From: JAKALD01 sp963817785
GTDB lineage: Bacteria; Pseudomonadota; Gammaproteobacteria; Burkholderiales; SG8-39
Assembly (NCBI GenBank): GCA_963817785.1
Contig: CAWFPL010000002.1
Location: 1,178,001-1,242,000 of the forward strand
Direction of reading: 5' to 3'
DNA length: 64,000 nucleotides
Positions 25,525 through 36,203 of the stretch are shown one piece after another. Every line of letters starts with the position of its first letter. Within the stretch, counting starts at the first letter, position 1. The position numbers were made by a program, and so were the translations under genes. The notes below the pieces were generated by a model that made no database searches, had not been told where the DNA came from, and saw only the letters and a program-made list of their open reading frames with translations.

Positions 25525-25860
25525 ATGGGAGCATTCGATCTGGACGGCAGGGCCTACGAGACCGACGAGGAAGGCTATCTGACCAACCTCGCGGACTGGA
25601 ACGAGAACGTGGCCCAGTTCCTGGCCCAGCAGGAGAAGGTGGAACTCACCCCGGCGCACTGGGAGGTAATCAACTTCCTGCGCGAGTACTACAACGAGTT
25701 CCAGATCGCGCCCGCGATCCGGGTGCTCACCAAGGCGATCGGCAAGAAGCTCGGGCCGGAGAAGGGCAACAACAAGTACCTGTACGAGCTGTTCCCCTAC
25801 GGCCCCGCGAAACAGGCCTGCAAGATCGCGGGGCTGCCGAAGCCGACCGGCTGCGTCTAG
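25525..25860 (+). CDS. dsrC: DsrC, sulfur-carrier protein of the Dsr pathway
   Basis: 111 residues with the diagnostic C-terminal arm, Cys99 and Cys110 spaced CX10C (ACKIAGLPKPTGCV). That pair distinguishes true DsrC from TusE. The mid-region HWEVINFLREYYNEF is the helix-turn-helix part. DsrC receives sulfur from DsrEFH on its last cysteine, is oxidised by DsrAB, and the resulting trisulfide is handled by the membrane complex DsrMKJOP. Strong GAGGAGG site. Confidence 0.97.
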   Translation: MGAFDLDGRAYETDEEGYLTNLADWNENVAQFLAQQEKVELTPAHWEVINFLREYYNEFQIAPAIRVLTKAIGKKLGPEKGNNKYLYELFPYGPAKQACKIAGLPKPTGCV

Positions 25861-25894
25861 AGCGAAGCGCGCCGCACGGCGCGCGGCCGGAGCG

Positions 25895-26629
25895 ATGACG
25901 CCCCTCACCGTCCTGTACGCGGGCCTGTTTTACGCGGCCGGCGCGGTGCTGCTGGTCGGCCTCGCGCTGAAGATCGCGGGCTACGCGCGCACGCCGGCCC
26001 CGCTCAGGATTCCGACCACGCCGGCGCCGCGCACGCGTGGCGGGGTGGCGCTGCGCCTGCTGCGCGAGGTGACGCTGTTCGAGAGCCTGTTCCGCGGCAA
26101 CAAGTGGATCTGGCTGTTCGGCTGGACCTTCCACGTCGCCCTCGCGCTGGTCCTCGTGCGGCACCTGCGCTACTTCACCCAGCCGATCTGGCCGCCGGTG
26201 GTCGCGGTGCAGCCTTTCGGGGTGTACGCCGGCTTCGCTCTGCTCGCCGGCCTGGCCGGCCTGTGGGCGAGGCGCTTCCTGGTCGAGCGCATCCGCTACA
26301 TCTCGACCTGGTCCGACCACCTCATGCTCGCCCTGCTCGCCGCGATCGCGCTCTCGGGCTTGGCGATGAACTACATCTGGCGCACCGACGTGGTGGCGGT
26401 GAAGGAGTTCATGCTCGGGCTGCTTTACTTCGATTGGCAACCGCTGCCCGCCGATCCGCTGTTGCTCATGCACCTGTTCCTGGTCGCCGCGCTGATGGCG
26501 ATTTTCCCGGCGAGCAAGCTGCTGCACGCGCCCGGCGTGTTCTTCAGTCCGACGCGCAACCAGCCCGACGACTCGCGCGAGCGCCGCCACGTCGCGCCGT
26601 GGGCGGCCGAAGCCGAGCCGCGCGAGTAG
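25895..26629 (+). CDS. dsrM: DsrM, membrane cytochrome b subunit of DsrMKJOP
   Basis: 244 residues, NarI-like. About five or six membrane helices are visible (for example AGLFYAAGAVLLVGLALKIAG at the N-terminus and LLMHLFLVAALMAIFPASKLLH near the C-terminus), with histidines in the helices suited to haem b. It links the quinone pool to DsrK on the cytoplasmic face. The last 40 residues are charged and cytoplasmic. The gene lies 34 bp after dsrC and 14 bp before dsrK. Confidence 0.95.
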   Translation: MTPLTVLYAGLFYAAGAVLLVGLALKIAGYARTPAPLRIPTTPAPRTRGGVALRLLREVTLFESLFRGNKWIWLFGWTFHVALALVLVRHLRYFTQPIWPPVVAVQPFGVYAGFALLAGLAGLWARRFLVERIRYISTWSDHLMLALLAAIALSGLAMNYIWRTDVVAVKEFMLGLLYFDWQPLPADPLLLMHLFLVAALMAIFPASKLLHAPGVFFSPTRNQPDDSRERRHVAPWAAEAEPRE

Positions 26630-26643
26630 GAGAGGGGTCCGCC

Positions 26644-28140
<1,497 letters not shown>

Positions 28141-28159
28141 GGACGACGAGGAGAGGGCG

Positions 28160-30121
28160 ATGTCCGCCAGCACCGAAACCAAGGCAACCACCGAGAAGCT
28201 CACCTTCCGCCGTTTCAAGGAGGGCGAGCACGAGTGGCACGACTGGCCGAGCTACATCTTCCAGGCGAGCTACACGTACAAGTGCCCGACCTACCAGAAG
28301 AGCACCCCGCCGTGCCAGGCGAGCTGTCCCTCGGGCGAGGACATCCGCGGCTACCTCGCGATCGCGCGCGGCACCGAGAAGCCGCCCGCCGGAATGGCGT
28401 GGCAGGAATACGCCTGGCGCCGGCTCACCGAGGCCAACCCGTTTCCGGCCGTGATGGGGCGCGTGTGCCCGGCGCCTTGCGAGTCGGGCTGCAACCGCAA
28501 CGAGGTCGAGGACTTCGTCGGCATCAACTCGGTCGAGCACTTTCTCGGCGACTGGGCGCTGGAGAAGGGCCTCAAGTTCGCCAGGCCCGCGCTCGCCACC
28601 GGCAAGAAGGTGGCGGTGATCGGCGGCGGGCCGGCGGGGCTGTCGTGCGCCTACCAGCTCGCGCTGAAGGGACACGACGTCACCGTTTTCGACGAGCGCG
28701 AGGAGCTCGGCGGCATGATGCGCTACGGCATTCCCGGATTCCGCACGCCGCGCGCGGTGCTCGACGCCGAGATCGGGCGCATCCTCGAGCTGGGCGTGAA
28801 GGCGCGGCTCGGCACGCGCGTCGGGCGCGACGTCACGCCCGAGCAGTTGCGGCGCGAGTTCGACGCCGTGTTCCTGGGCCTTGGCGCGCAGGGCGGCCGG
28901 GCGCTGCCGGTGCCGGGAGCCGAGGCGCCCAACTGCGTGACCGCGACCGCGTTCCTGCGCGCCTTCAACGACGGGCGCATGAAGCACGTCGGCAAGCGCG
29001 TGGTGGTGGTGGGCGGCGGCGACACTTCGATCGACGTGGCCACCGTCGCGCGCCGCCTGGGGCACATCGAGCACGAGCATGCCACGCATCCGGAGATGGT
29101 GATCCTCGGCAAGGCGGCGCAGGACGTCGCCGATATCTCGGCGCGCCAGGGGGCGGAGGTGACCCTCACCTCGGTGTTCTCGATCGACAGGATGCAGGCC
29201 AACCGGCACGAGATCGAGCACGCGCTCGCCGAGGGCATCGCGATCCGCGACGGCTGGGCGCCGGTCGAGGTGGTGCGCGCGGCCGACGGGCGCGCCACGG
29301 CGCTGCGCATCGCCAAGTGCGAGGCGAAATTCGTCGGCGGTCGGCTCGAGGTGAAGGTCGAGCCGGGCACCGAGCAGGACATTCCCGCCGACCTGATCGT
29401 CTCGGCGATCGGCCAGGCGGTGGACTTCGGCGGGCTGGAGGAGTTCGACAACGGGCGCGGCCTGGTTTCGGCCGATAAGAATTACCAGGTGTCCGGCAAG
29501 CCCGGCGTGTTCGCCGGCGGCGACGTATTGCGTCCGCACCTGCTCACCAGCGCGATCGGCCAGGGCTGGATCGCCGCCGAGGGCATCGACCGCCACCTGC
29601 GCGGCGAGGATCAGGAGAAGCGCCCGAAGATCGACGTGCACGCCTTCGACCTGATGCGCAAGCTCGCCGAGCGCGGCCTGCCGGTGGAGCAGGCGCCGCA
29701 CCAGGGGGTGCGCGGCACCTCGGTGAACAACTTCGCGGTCCACAACTACGAGGACCGCTCGGCGCGCTACGTGATCGCGCACGAGGAGCTGTTCCTCGGG
29801 CACTTCCAGTACGCGGCGCGCAACCGGCGCGCGGTGACGATGCTCGACGCGCAGGCCGCGCTCGGCAATTTCGACGAGCGCCTGCACGCGCTGGGCGAGA
29901 AGGAAGCGGCCGCCGAGGCCAAGCGCTGCATGAGCTGCGGACTGTGCTTCGAGTGCGACAACTGCGTGGTGTTCTGCCCGCAGAACGCGGTGTTCAAGGT
30001 GAAGAAGGACAAGGCGACCACCGGGCGCTACGTCGACACCGACTACAACAAGTGTATCGGCTGCCACATCTGCCGCGACGTCTGCCCGACCGGCTACATC
30101 CAGATGGGGATGGGGGAGTGA
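28160..30121 (+). CDS. dsrL: DsrL, NAD(P)H:acceptor oxidoreductase of rDsr
   Basis: 653 residues, GltD-like. The N-terminal cysteine-rich region (CPAPCESGCNRNEVEDF) binds [4Fe-4S]; VAVIGGGPAGLSCAYQLA is the FAD site; VVVVGGGDTSIDVA the NAD(P) site. After about residue 590 two more clusters are marked by CMSCGLCFECDNCVVFCP and CIGCHICRDVCP. DsrL takes electrons from DsrAB during sulfur oxidation and delivers them to NAD(P)+. A strong marker of the oxidative pathway. Confidence 0.96.
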   Translation: MSASTETKATTEKLTFRRFKEGEHEWHDWPSYIFQASYTYKCPTYQKSTPPCQASCPSGEDIRGYLAIARGTEKPPAGMAWQEYAWRRLTEANPFPAVMGRVCPAPCESGCNRNEVEDFVGINSVEHFLGDWALEKGLKFARPALATGKKVAVIGGGPAGLSCAYQLALKGHDVTVFDEREELGGMMRYGIPGFRTPRAVLDAEIGRILELGVKARLGTRVGRDVTPEQLRREFDAVFLGLGAQGGRALPVPGAEAPNCVTATAFLRAFNDGRMKHVGKRVVVVGGGDTSIDVATVARRLGHIEHEHATHPEMVILGKAAQDVADISARQGAEVTLTSVFSIDRMQANRHEIEHALAEGIAIRDGWAPVEVVRAADGRATALRIAKCEAKFVGGRLEVKVEPGTEQDIPADLIVSAIGQAVDFGGLEEFDNGRGLVSADKNYQVSGKPGVFAGGDVLRPHLLTSAIGQGWIAAEGIDRHLRGEDQEKRPKIDVHAFDLMRKLAERGLPVEQAPHQGVRGTSVNNFAVHNYEDRSARYVIAHEELFLGHFQYAARNRRAVTMLDAQAALGNFDERLHALGEKEAAAEAKRCMSCGLCFECDNCVVFCPQNAVFKVKKDKATTGRYVDTDYNKCIGCHICRDVCPTGYIQMGMGE

Positions 30122-30122
30122 C

Positions 30123-30545
30123 ATGGCGGCCGGGGCGCGTCTGCGGCGGCTGGGGTGGGCGGCGTTGCTGCTTGCCGGCTGCCTGAGCGCGCCCGCGCTG
30201 CGCGCCGGGGGCATCCCGCAGCCGGTCATCGAGCCGGCGCGCGGCGGCCAGTGCATCGCGCCGCCCGCGGTCATGCGCCGCGAGCACATGGTGATGCTCA
30301 AGCACCAGCGCGAGCTGACCGTGCGCGAGGGCATGCGCGGCGCGAAAGTCGATCTGCGGGCCTGCGTCGATTGCCACGCCAGCCGCGCGAGCGGCAGCGT
30401 GATCGCGCGGCCCCAGGACTTCTGCGCCAGCTGCCACCGCTACGTGGGCGTGAAGCTCACCTGCTTCGAGTGCCACTCGGACAAGCCCGGGCCGGGGACG
30501 CACGCCACGCTGTTCCCGACCGGACTGGCGAGGGCCGGACGATGA
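30123..30545 (+). CDS. dsrJ: DsrJ, periplasmic trihaem cytochrome c of DsrMKJOP
   Basis: 140 residues. A signal anchor (WAALLLAGCLSAPALRAGG) is followed by three haem motifs: CVDCH (81-85), CASCH (101-105) and CFECH (114-118). It faces the periplasm in the membrane complex. It starts one base after the dsrL stop, and its TGA overlaps the dsrO ATG. Confidence 0.95.
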   Translation: MAAGARLRRLGWAALLLAGCLSAPALRAGGIPQPVIEPARGGQCIAPPAVMRREHMVMLKHQRELTVREGMRGAKVDLRACVDCHASRASGSVIARPQDFCASCHRYVGVKLTCFECHSDKPGPGTHATLFPTGLARAGR

Positions 30546-31306
30546 GCACCGCGCGCAACCGCGTGGCCGCCGCGCAGCCGATCCACTTCGCGCGGCGGCG
30601 CTTCGTCGGCGGCGCGGCCGCGGCGCTCGCCGGGGTCGCCATCGCGCCGGGGCTGATCCTGTTCGAGGCGGGGCGCAGCGCGGCCGCTCCCGAGGTCGCC
30701 TCCAGCGCCGTGCGCTGGGGCCTGCTGGTCGACACCACGCTGTGCGGTGCGGACTGCACGGCATGCGTCGACGCTTGCCGCGAGGAGAACGGGCTCGCCG
30801 TGCCGACGCGCCCCACCGACGCGCAGTGGATCCGCAAGCTCGAGCTCACCGATCCCTACAGCGGGCGCACGCACTCGCTGCCGATGATGTGCCAGCACTG
30901 CGCGCAGCCGCCGTGCGTCGACGTCTGCCCGACCGGTGCCTCGTTCAAGCGCGCCGACGGCATCGTGCTGGTCGACCGCCATCTGTGCATCGGCTGCCGC
31001 TATTGCATGATGGCCTGCCCTTACAAGGCGCGCTCGTTCGTGCACCAGAACCTCAGCGGGCAGAAACCCGACGTGCCGCGCGGCAAGGGCTGCGTCGAAG
31101 GATGCACGCTGTGCGTGCAGCGTGTGGACCGGGGCGAGCAGCCGGCCTGCGTCGAGGCCTGCCGAACGAGCGGGCGCGGGGCGATGACCTTCGGCGACCT
31201 GAACGATGCTTCCAGCGAGATCGCGCGCCGCATCCGCGAGCGCGCGAGCGTCCAGGTGCGCGCCGACCTGCGGCTCGATCCCGGCGTGCGCTACCAGGGG
31301 TTGTGA
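30542..31306 (+). CDS. dsrO: DsrO, periplasmic iron-sulfur subunit of DsrMKJOP
   Basis: 254 residues. FARRRFVGGAAAALAGVAIAP is a Tat signal, and a ferredoxin-like domain with several Cys groups follows (CTACVDACREENG; CQHCAQPPCVDVCPTGA; CIGCRYCMMACPY; CVEGCTLC). It passes electrons between DsrJ and DsrP. The start at 30542 overlaps the dsrJ stop (ATGA). Its stop is one base before the dsrP ATG. Confidence 0.96.
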   Translation: MSTARNRVAAAQPIHFARRRFVGGAAAALAGVAIAPGLILFEAGRSAAAPEVASSAVRWGLLVDTTLCGADCTACVDACREENGLAVPTRPTDAQWIRKLELTDPYSGRTHSLPMMCQHCAQPPCVDVCPTGASFKRADGIVLVDRHLCIGCRYCMMACPYKARSFVHQNLSGQKPDVPRGKGCVEGCTLCVQRVDRGEQPACVEACRTSGRGAMTFGDLNDASSEIARRIRERASVQVRADLRLDPGVRYQGL

Positions 31307-31307
31307 C

Positions 31308-32522
31308 ATGGCGAAGCTCGCGTTGCGCGAAATCGACGGCCGCAGCCCGGGCTACTGGACGCTGTTCGGCGCGCTCGGCGCGCTGGTGATCACCGGGCTG
31401 CTCGCCGCGCATTACATGGAGACCGAGGGGCACATCGTCACCGGCATGGACAACCAGACGGTCTGGGGGTTGCCGCACGTGTTCGCCGTGTTCCTGATCG
31501 TCGCCGCCTCCGGAGCGCTCAACGTGGCCTCGATCGCGTCGGTGTTCGAACGGCGCTGGTACAAGCCGCTCGCGCCGCTCTCGGCGTGGCTGGCGATGGC
31601 GCTGCTCATCGGCGGGCTGTCGATCCTGGTGCTCGACCTGGGCCGGCCCGATCGCCTGGTGGTCGCGATGACGCACTACAACTTCAAGTCGATCTTCGCC
31701 TGGAACATGTTCCTGTACACCGGGTTCCTGGGCCTGGCGGCTGCCTACCTGTGGACGATGCTCGACCGCAGCGTGTCCCGCTACGCGCCGCTCGCGGGCC
31801 GGGCGGCGTTCGTCTGGCGCCTGGTGCTCACCACCGGCACCGGCTCGATCTTCGGCTTCCTGGTGGCGCGCGAGGCCTATGCCTCGGCGCTGCTCGCGCC
31901 GATGTTCATCGCGCTCTCGTTCGTCTACGGTCTGGCGGCGTACCTGATCGCCTTCATCGCGCTGTACGCGGGCACCGGGCGCGCGCTCGGCGCGGAAGTC
32001 CTCGCGCGCCTCGCGCGCCTGCTGGGCTGGTTCATCGTGGCTGCGCTGTACTTCGTCGCGGTGTTCCACCTCACCAATCTGTACGCCGCGCGCGAGGCGG
32101 GCGTCGAGCACTTCCTGCTCGTCGGAGGCGGGGTCATCACGGGGCTGTTCTGGATCGGTCAGGTGCTGCTGGGCGGCCTCGTGCCGCTCGCGCTGGTCTG
32201 GCACCCGAGGCTCGCGCGCTCGCGCCCCGCGCTGGTGGCAGCCGCCGTGCTCATCATCGCTGGCGGCCTGGCGCAGATGTACGTCACCATCATCGGCGCG
32301 CAGGCCTGGCCGCTCGACCTGTTCCCGGGCTATCGGGTGAGCTCGAGCTTCTATGATGGCGTGATCCACCACTATGCGCCGAGCCTGCCCGAAGCCCTGC
32401 TCGGGGTCGGCGGCATGGCGTTCGCCGCGCTCATCGTCCTGCTCGGCGTAAAGTTCCTGAGGCTGGCGCCGGAGAGCGCGAGCGCGGAGGCGCTCGCCGC
32501 GCAGGCCGGAGCCGAGGCCTGA
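31308..32522 (+). CDS. dsrP: DsrP, NrfD-like membrane subunit of DsrMKJOP
   Basis: 404 residues with about ten membrane helices (for example LFGALGALVITGLLAAHYM and LLGVGGMAFAALIVLLGV). NrfD/PsrC-like quinone-interacting subunit, paired with DsrO. The last 25 residues are Ala/Glu-rich and cytoplasmic. Tight spacing on both sides shows one transcript with dsrJO upstream and dsrN 20 bp downstream. Confidence 0.95.
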   Translation: MAKLALREIDGRSPGYWTLFGALGALVITGLLAAHYMETEGHIVTGMDNQTVWGLPHVFAVFLIVAASGALNVASIASVFERRWYKPLAPLSAWLAMALLIGGLSILVLDLGRPDRLVVAMTHYNFKSIFAWNMFLYTGFLGLAAAYLWTMLDRSVSRYAPLAGRAAFVWRLVLTTGTGSIFGFLVAREAYASALLAPMFIALSFVYGLAAYLIAFIALYAGTGRALGAEVLARLARLLGWFIVAALYFVAVFHLTNLYAAREAGVEHFLLVGGGVITGLFWIGQVLLGGLVPLALVWHPRLARSRPALVAAAVLIIAGGLAQMYVTIIGAQAWPLDLFPGYRVSSSFYDGVIHHYAPSLPEALLGVGGMAFAALIVLLGVKFLRLAPESASAEALAAQAGAEA

Positions 32523-32542
32523 GCCGCGCGCGGGCGCATCCC

Positions 32543-33949
32543 ATGGCGCACCTGTTCATCTCGGCGGCGCACAAGTCCTCGGGCAAGACGACCGTCACGC
32601 TCGGGCTGTGCGCGGCGCTCGCGGCGCGCGGCCTGCGCGTGCAGCCGTTCAAGAAGGGGCCGGACTACATCGACCCGATGTGGCTGACCCTCGCCGCGGG
32701 CCGCGCCTGCCGCAATCTCGATTTCCACCTGATGCGCCGCGAGGAGATCCTCGCCAGCTTCGCCCGCCACGGCGCGGTCGCGGACTTGAGTCTGATCGAG
32801 GGCAACAAGGGCCTGTACGACGGCCTGGACCTGCATGGTTCGAACTCCAACGCCGCGCTCGCCAAGCTGCTGGGTTCGCCGGTAGTGCTGGTGATCGACG
32901 CGCGCGGCATGACGCGCGGTATCGCGCCTCTGGTCCTCGGCTACCAGGCGTTCGACCCTGCGGTGCGCATCGCGGGCGTGATCCTGAACAACCTGGGCGG
33001 AACGCGGCACGAGCACAAGCTGCGCGCGGTGATCGAGCATTACACCGACGTCGAGGTGCTCGGCGCGCTGCCCTTCGACGAGCGGCTCGCGATCGTCGAG
33101 CGCCACCTCGGCCTGGTGCCGAGCAACGAGGCGCGGGGAGCAGGCGCGACGGTCGCGGCGCTGCGGGCGCACGTCGCGCAGCATGTCGATCTCGAGCGGC
33201 TGCTCGCCATCGCGCACGAGGCGGCGCCGTTCCCGGCGCTGCCGGCAGGCATGCCGGCGGCGGCAGGCGGCGGCGAGCCGGTCCGGGTCGGCTATGCGCG
33301 CGATGCGGCCTTCGGCTTCTACTACGCAGACGACCTCGATGCGCTCGCCGCGGCCGGTGCGCAGCTGGTACCGATCGACACGCTCTCGAGCACCGAGTTG
33401 CCGCCGCTCGACGCGCTGGTCATTGGCGGCGGCTTTCCCGAAACGCAGCTGCGTCGGCTCGAGGCCAACGCGGCGCTGCGCGCGGACATCGCGCGCGCGA
33501 TCGAGGCGGGGTTGCCGGTCTATGCGGAGTGCGGCGGGTTGATGTATCTCGCGCGCAGCATCACCTGGCGCGGCGCGAAGGCGCGCATGGTCGGCGCGAT
33601 CCCGGCGGACGCGGTCATGCACGAGCGGCCGGTCGGGCGGGGCTACGCCGAGCTGGTCGCGACCGGGCAGGGCTCGTGGCTGGGCGCCGCGCCCGGGGTG
33701 CGGTTGCCGGCGCACGAGTTTCACTACTCGAGTCTGCAGGGCGTCGGCCAAGGACTGGACTACGCGTTTCGCATGGCACGCGGGCACGGCATCGACGGCG
33801 CGCGCGACGGAATCGTAATGCACAACGTGCTCGCCTCGTACTGCCATCTGAGGGGCGCAGGAGCGGGCGGGTGGGCGCAGCCGCTGGTGGAGTGCGCGCG
33901 GCGCGAGGCGCTGCGGCGCAAGGAGCGGCTCGAGGTGTGCGACCTATGA
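32543..33949 (+). CDS. dsrN: DsrN, sirohaem amidase (cobyrinate a,c-diamide synthase-like)
   Basis: 468 residues. The dethiobiotin-synthase-like N-terminal half has the P-loop AAHKSSGKTTVTLGL. The C-terminal glutamine amidotransferase half has the nucleophilic cysteine in PVYAECGGLMYLA and a terminal histidine region (LPAHEFHYSS). DsrN amidates sirohaem to the form used in DsrAB. Its TGA overlaps the ATG of the next gene. Confidence 0.93.
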   Translation: MAHLFISAAHKSSGKTTVTLGLCAALAARGLRVQPFKKGPDYIDPMWLTLAAGRACRNLDFHLMRREEILASFARHGAVADLSLIEGNKGLYDGLDLHGSNSNAALAKLLGSPVVLVIDARGMTRGIAPLVLGYQAFDPAVRIAGVILNNLGGTRHEHKLRAVIEHYTDVEVLGALPFDERLAIVERHLGLVPSNEARGAGATVAALRAHVAQHVDLERLLAIAHEAAPFPALPAGMPAAAGGGEPVRVGYARDAAFGFYYADDLDALAAAGAQLVPIDTLSSTELPPLDALVIGGGFPETQLRRLEANAALRADIARAIEAGLPVYAECGGLMYLARSITWRGAKARMVGAIPADAVMHERPVGRGYAELVATGQGSWLGAAPGVRLPAHEFHYSSLQGVGQGLDYAFRMARGHGIDGARDGIVMHNVLASYCHLRGAGAGGWAQPLVECARREALRRKERLEVCDL

Positions 33950-35403
33950 GCGCTGCGCAAGCGATGGGGTTCGACGTGATCGTGATCGGCAGCGGGCCCG
34001 GAGGCTACAAGGCAGCCACCGGCGCCGCGCGGCTGGGCGCCGGCGTGGCGCTCATCGAGCGCGCGCTCGACGGAGGCACCTGCCTGAACGAGGGTTGCAT
34101 TCCGAGCAACGCGCTGCTGCACCCGGCTTCGCTCATCGACGACGTGCGCGCGCTCGCCGGCCGCGGGCTGGTCGGCGCGCTGGAGGGCGACTTCGGCAGC
34201 GCGGTGCGCCACAAGGACTCGGTGGTGGCGTCGATGCGCAGCGGCGTGCCGCACGCGCTCGAGCGTCTGGGCATCCGGCGGATCCGCGGCGCGGCGCGCT
34301 TCGAATCCGCGCATCGCGTGCGCGTCGAGCCGGCCGAGAGCGACCCGGCGGCAGGCGCGTTGGTGCTCGAGGCGCCGCGCGTGATCATCGCCACCGGCTC
34401 GCGTCCGCAGTCGCTGGCGCAGTGCCCGTTCGACGGCGCCACCGTCGTGAGCTCGCGCGAGCTCTACGCGAGCATCGACCGGCTGCCCGAGCGCATGCTG
34501 ATCGTCGGCGGCGGTGCGATCGGAGTCGAGGCCGCCTACCTTGCGGCGCAGTTCGGCGCCCGCGTCACGCTCCTCGAGCGCGAGCAGCGGCTGCTGCCGA
34601 ATTCGCGCGTCCCCGAGCATGCGGCGGATCTGCTCGAAACCCGGCTCGAGCGGCTGGGAGTGGAGGTGCGCACGCGCACCGTTCCGGCCGCGTGCCGCGC
34701 GCACGCCGGGCAGGTGCGCGTCGCCTTCGCCGGCGGCAGCGAGGCGGAATTCGGGCTGGTGCTGGTGGCGGTGGGGCGCGTGGCGAACAGCGCCGGGCTG
34801 GGGCTGGAGGCGATCGGCGTGTCCACCACGCCCGACGGACAGATCCGCACCGACGCATACCTGGAGACCGATGCCGAGGAGGTGTATGCGATCGGCGACG
34901 TGCGTGCCGGCCCGATGACCGCGAACGCGGCGCTCTACGACGCCAAGGTGGTGGTGGCGAACGCGCTCGGCGGAGAGCGGGTACGGGCGAACTACTTCAA
35001 GGTGCCGTTCGTGGTGCACTCGGCGCTCGAGATCGCGACCGTCGGATTCACCGAGGCGCAGGCCGAGCAGGCGGGCTTCGCGCCCGAGGCCGCACGCAGC
35101 GGCTTCGTGTCCTCGGGCAAGGCGCGCGCGCGCCGCGACCACGAGGGTTTCATCGAGGTGGTGCACGACGTCGAGACCGGCCAGCTGCTCGGCGGCTGCG
35201 TAGTCGGACCGCAGGCGGGCGAGCAGATCCTGCTGCTCGGCGCCGCGTGCCAGTCGCCGCGCGGGCTTTGGCTGCTCAAGGACCTGAACTACAGCCACCC
35301 GTCGTGGGCCGAGGAGATCGAGACGGCGATCGATCCCTGCGCGGTATCGCTGGCGCGCACGGCCGAGAACCTGTTTCGGCCAGGCATTCATGCGCAGGGC
35401 TAA
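33946..35403 (+). CDS. Dihydrolipoamide-dehydrogenase-like flavoprotein in the dsr operon
   Basis: 485 residues. FAD motif VIVIGSGPGGYKAATGAARLG, redox-active disulfide GGTCLNEGCIPSNALL, NAD motif MLIVGGGAIGVEAAYLAAQ and a C-terminal dimer domain ending with a conserved-looking YSHPSWAEEIETAI. All E3 features are present, but there is no neighbouring 2-oxoacid dehydrogenase. Its ATG overlaps the dsrN stop. Since two lipoate-binding proteins are encoded 22 kb away, oxidation or reduction of LbpA is an attractive role (inference). Confidence 0.85.
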   Translation: MSAAQAMGFDVIVIGSGPGGYKAATGAARLGAGVALIERALDGGTCLNEGCIPSNALLHPASLIDDVRALAGRGLVGALEGDFGSAVRHKDSVVASMRSGVPHALERLGIRRIRGAARFESAHRVRVEPAESDPAAGALVLEAPRVIIATGSRPQSLAQCPFDGATVVSSRELYASIDRLPERMLIVGGGAIGVEAAYLAAQFGARVTLLEREQRLLPNSRVPEHAADLLETRLERLGVEVRTRTVPAACRAHAGQVRVAFAGGSEAEFGLVLVAVGRVANSAGLGLEAIGVSTTPDGQIRTDAYLETDAEEVYAIGDVRAGPMTANAALYDAKVVVANALGGERVRANYFKVPFVVHSALEIATVGFTEAQAEQAGFAPEAARSGFVSSGKARARRDHEGFIEVVHDVETGQLLGGCVVGPQAGEQILLLGAACQSPRGLWLLKDLNYSHPSWAEEIETAIDPCAVSLARTAENLFRPGIHAQG

Positions 35404-35407
35404 GGCC

Positions 35408-36196
35408 ATGGCGCCTGCCGGGGGCATGGTGTACATCGTCGGCGCGGGACCCGGCGATCCGGAGCTGCTCACGCTGAAGGCGGTGAGGCGGCTGCGCGAG
35501 GCCGACGCGGTGGTCTACGACCGGCTGGTCGAGCCCGAGGTGCTGGCGCATGTCTCGCCCGGCGCCGAGCGCTTCTACGTCGGCAAGGCGCGCGGCGCGC
35601 ACCCGGTGCCGCAGCAGGAGATCAACGCGTTGCTGCTGCGCCTCGCGCGCGCCGGAAAGCGCGTCGTGCGGCTGAAGGGCGGCGATCCGTACGTCTTCGG
35701 GCGTGGAGCCGAGGAGGCCGAAGCCCTGGTTGCGGCGGGGATCCCGTTCGAGCTGGTTCCCGGGGTCACCGCCGCCTGCGGCGCGGCCGCCTACGCCGGC
35801 ATCCCGCTCACCCACCGCGATCACGCCCAGGCCTGCGTGTTCGTCACCGCCTGCCTCAAGGACGGCAGCACGAATCTCGACTGGGAGATGCTCGCGCGCC
35901 CGCGGCAGACGGTGGTGGTGTACATGGGGCTCGCCGCGCTCGAGCAGGTGTGCCACCAGCTGGTGGCACACGGGCTCGCGCCCGGCACCCCGGCGGCGCT
36001 GGTCGAGCAGGCCACCACCCCGCGCCAGCGCGTCATCCAGGGCACGCTCGGCACGCTCGCGGCGCGCGTGCGCCGCACGGCCCCGGAGCCGCCGACCCTG
36101 ATCGTGGTCGGGGAGGTGGTGCGGCTGCGCGCCCGGCTCGGCGCGGGCGGTTCGGCGGAGCAGGCCGCGCCCGAAGCGCTCGCCGCGGCGGGCTGA
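35408..36196 (+). CDS. cobA: Uroporphyrinogen-III C-methyltransferase (SUMT) for sirohaem synthesis
   Basis: 262 residues from ATG 35408; an ATG at 35390, inside the previous gene, is the alternative. Family motifs are MVYIVGAGPGDPELLTLKA, YVGKARGAHPVPQQEIN, RLKGGDPYVFGRGAEEAE and LVPGVTAACGAAAYAGIPLTHR. It methylates uroporphyrinogen III to precorrin-2, the sirohaem precursor. As a single-domain SUMT it lacks the CysG dehydrogenase/chelatase part. It follows the dsr genes directly, so supply of DsrAB sirohaem is the likely purpose. Confidence 0.93.
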   Translation: MAPAGGMVYIVGAGPGDPELLTLKAVRRLREADAVVYDRLVEPEVLAHVSPGAERFYVGKARGAHPVPQQEINALLLRLARAGKRVVRLKGGDPYVFGRGAEEAEALVAAGIPFELVPGVTAACGAAAYAGIPLTHRDHAQACVFVTACLKDGSTNLDWEMLARPRQTVVVYMGLAALEQVCHQLVAHGLAPGTPAALVEQATTPRQRVIQGTLGTLAARVRRTAPEPPTLIVVGEVVRLRARLGAGGSAEQAAPEALAAAG

Positions 36197-36203
36197 GGCG
36201 GGC

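Noticed and set aside
30155..30541. Long N-terminal extension of DsrO overlapping dsrJ
   Set aside because: The Tat signal and ATGA overlap place the start at 30542; upstream residues are a shifted reading of dsrJ.
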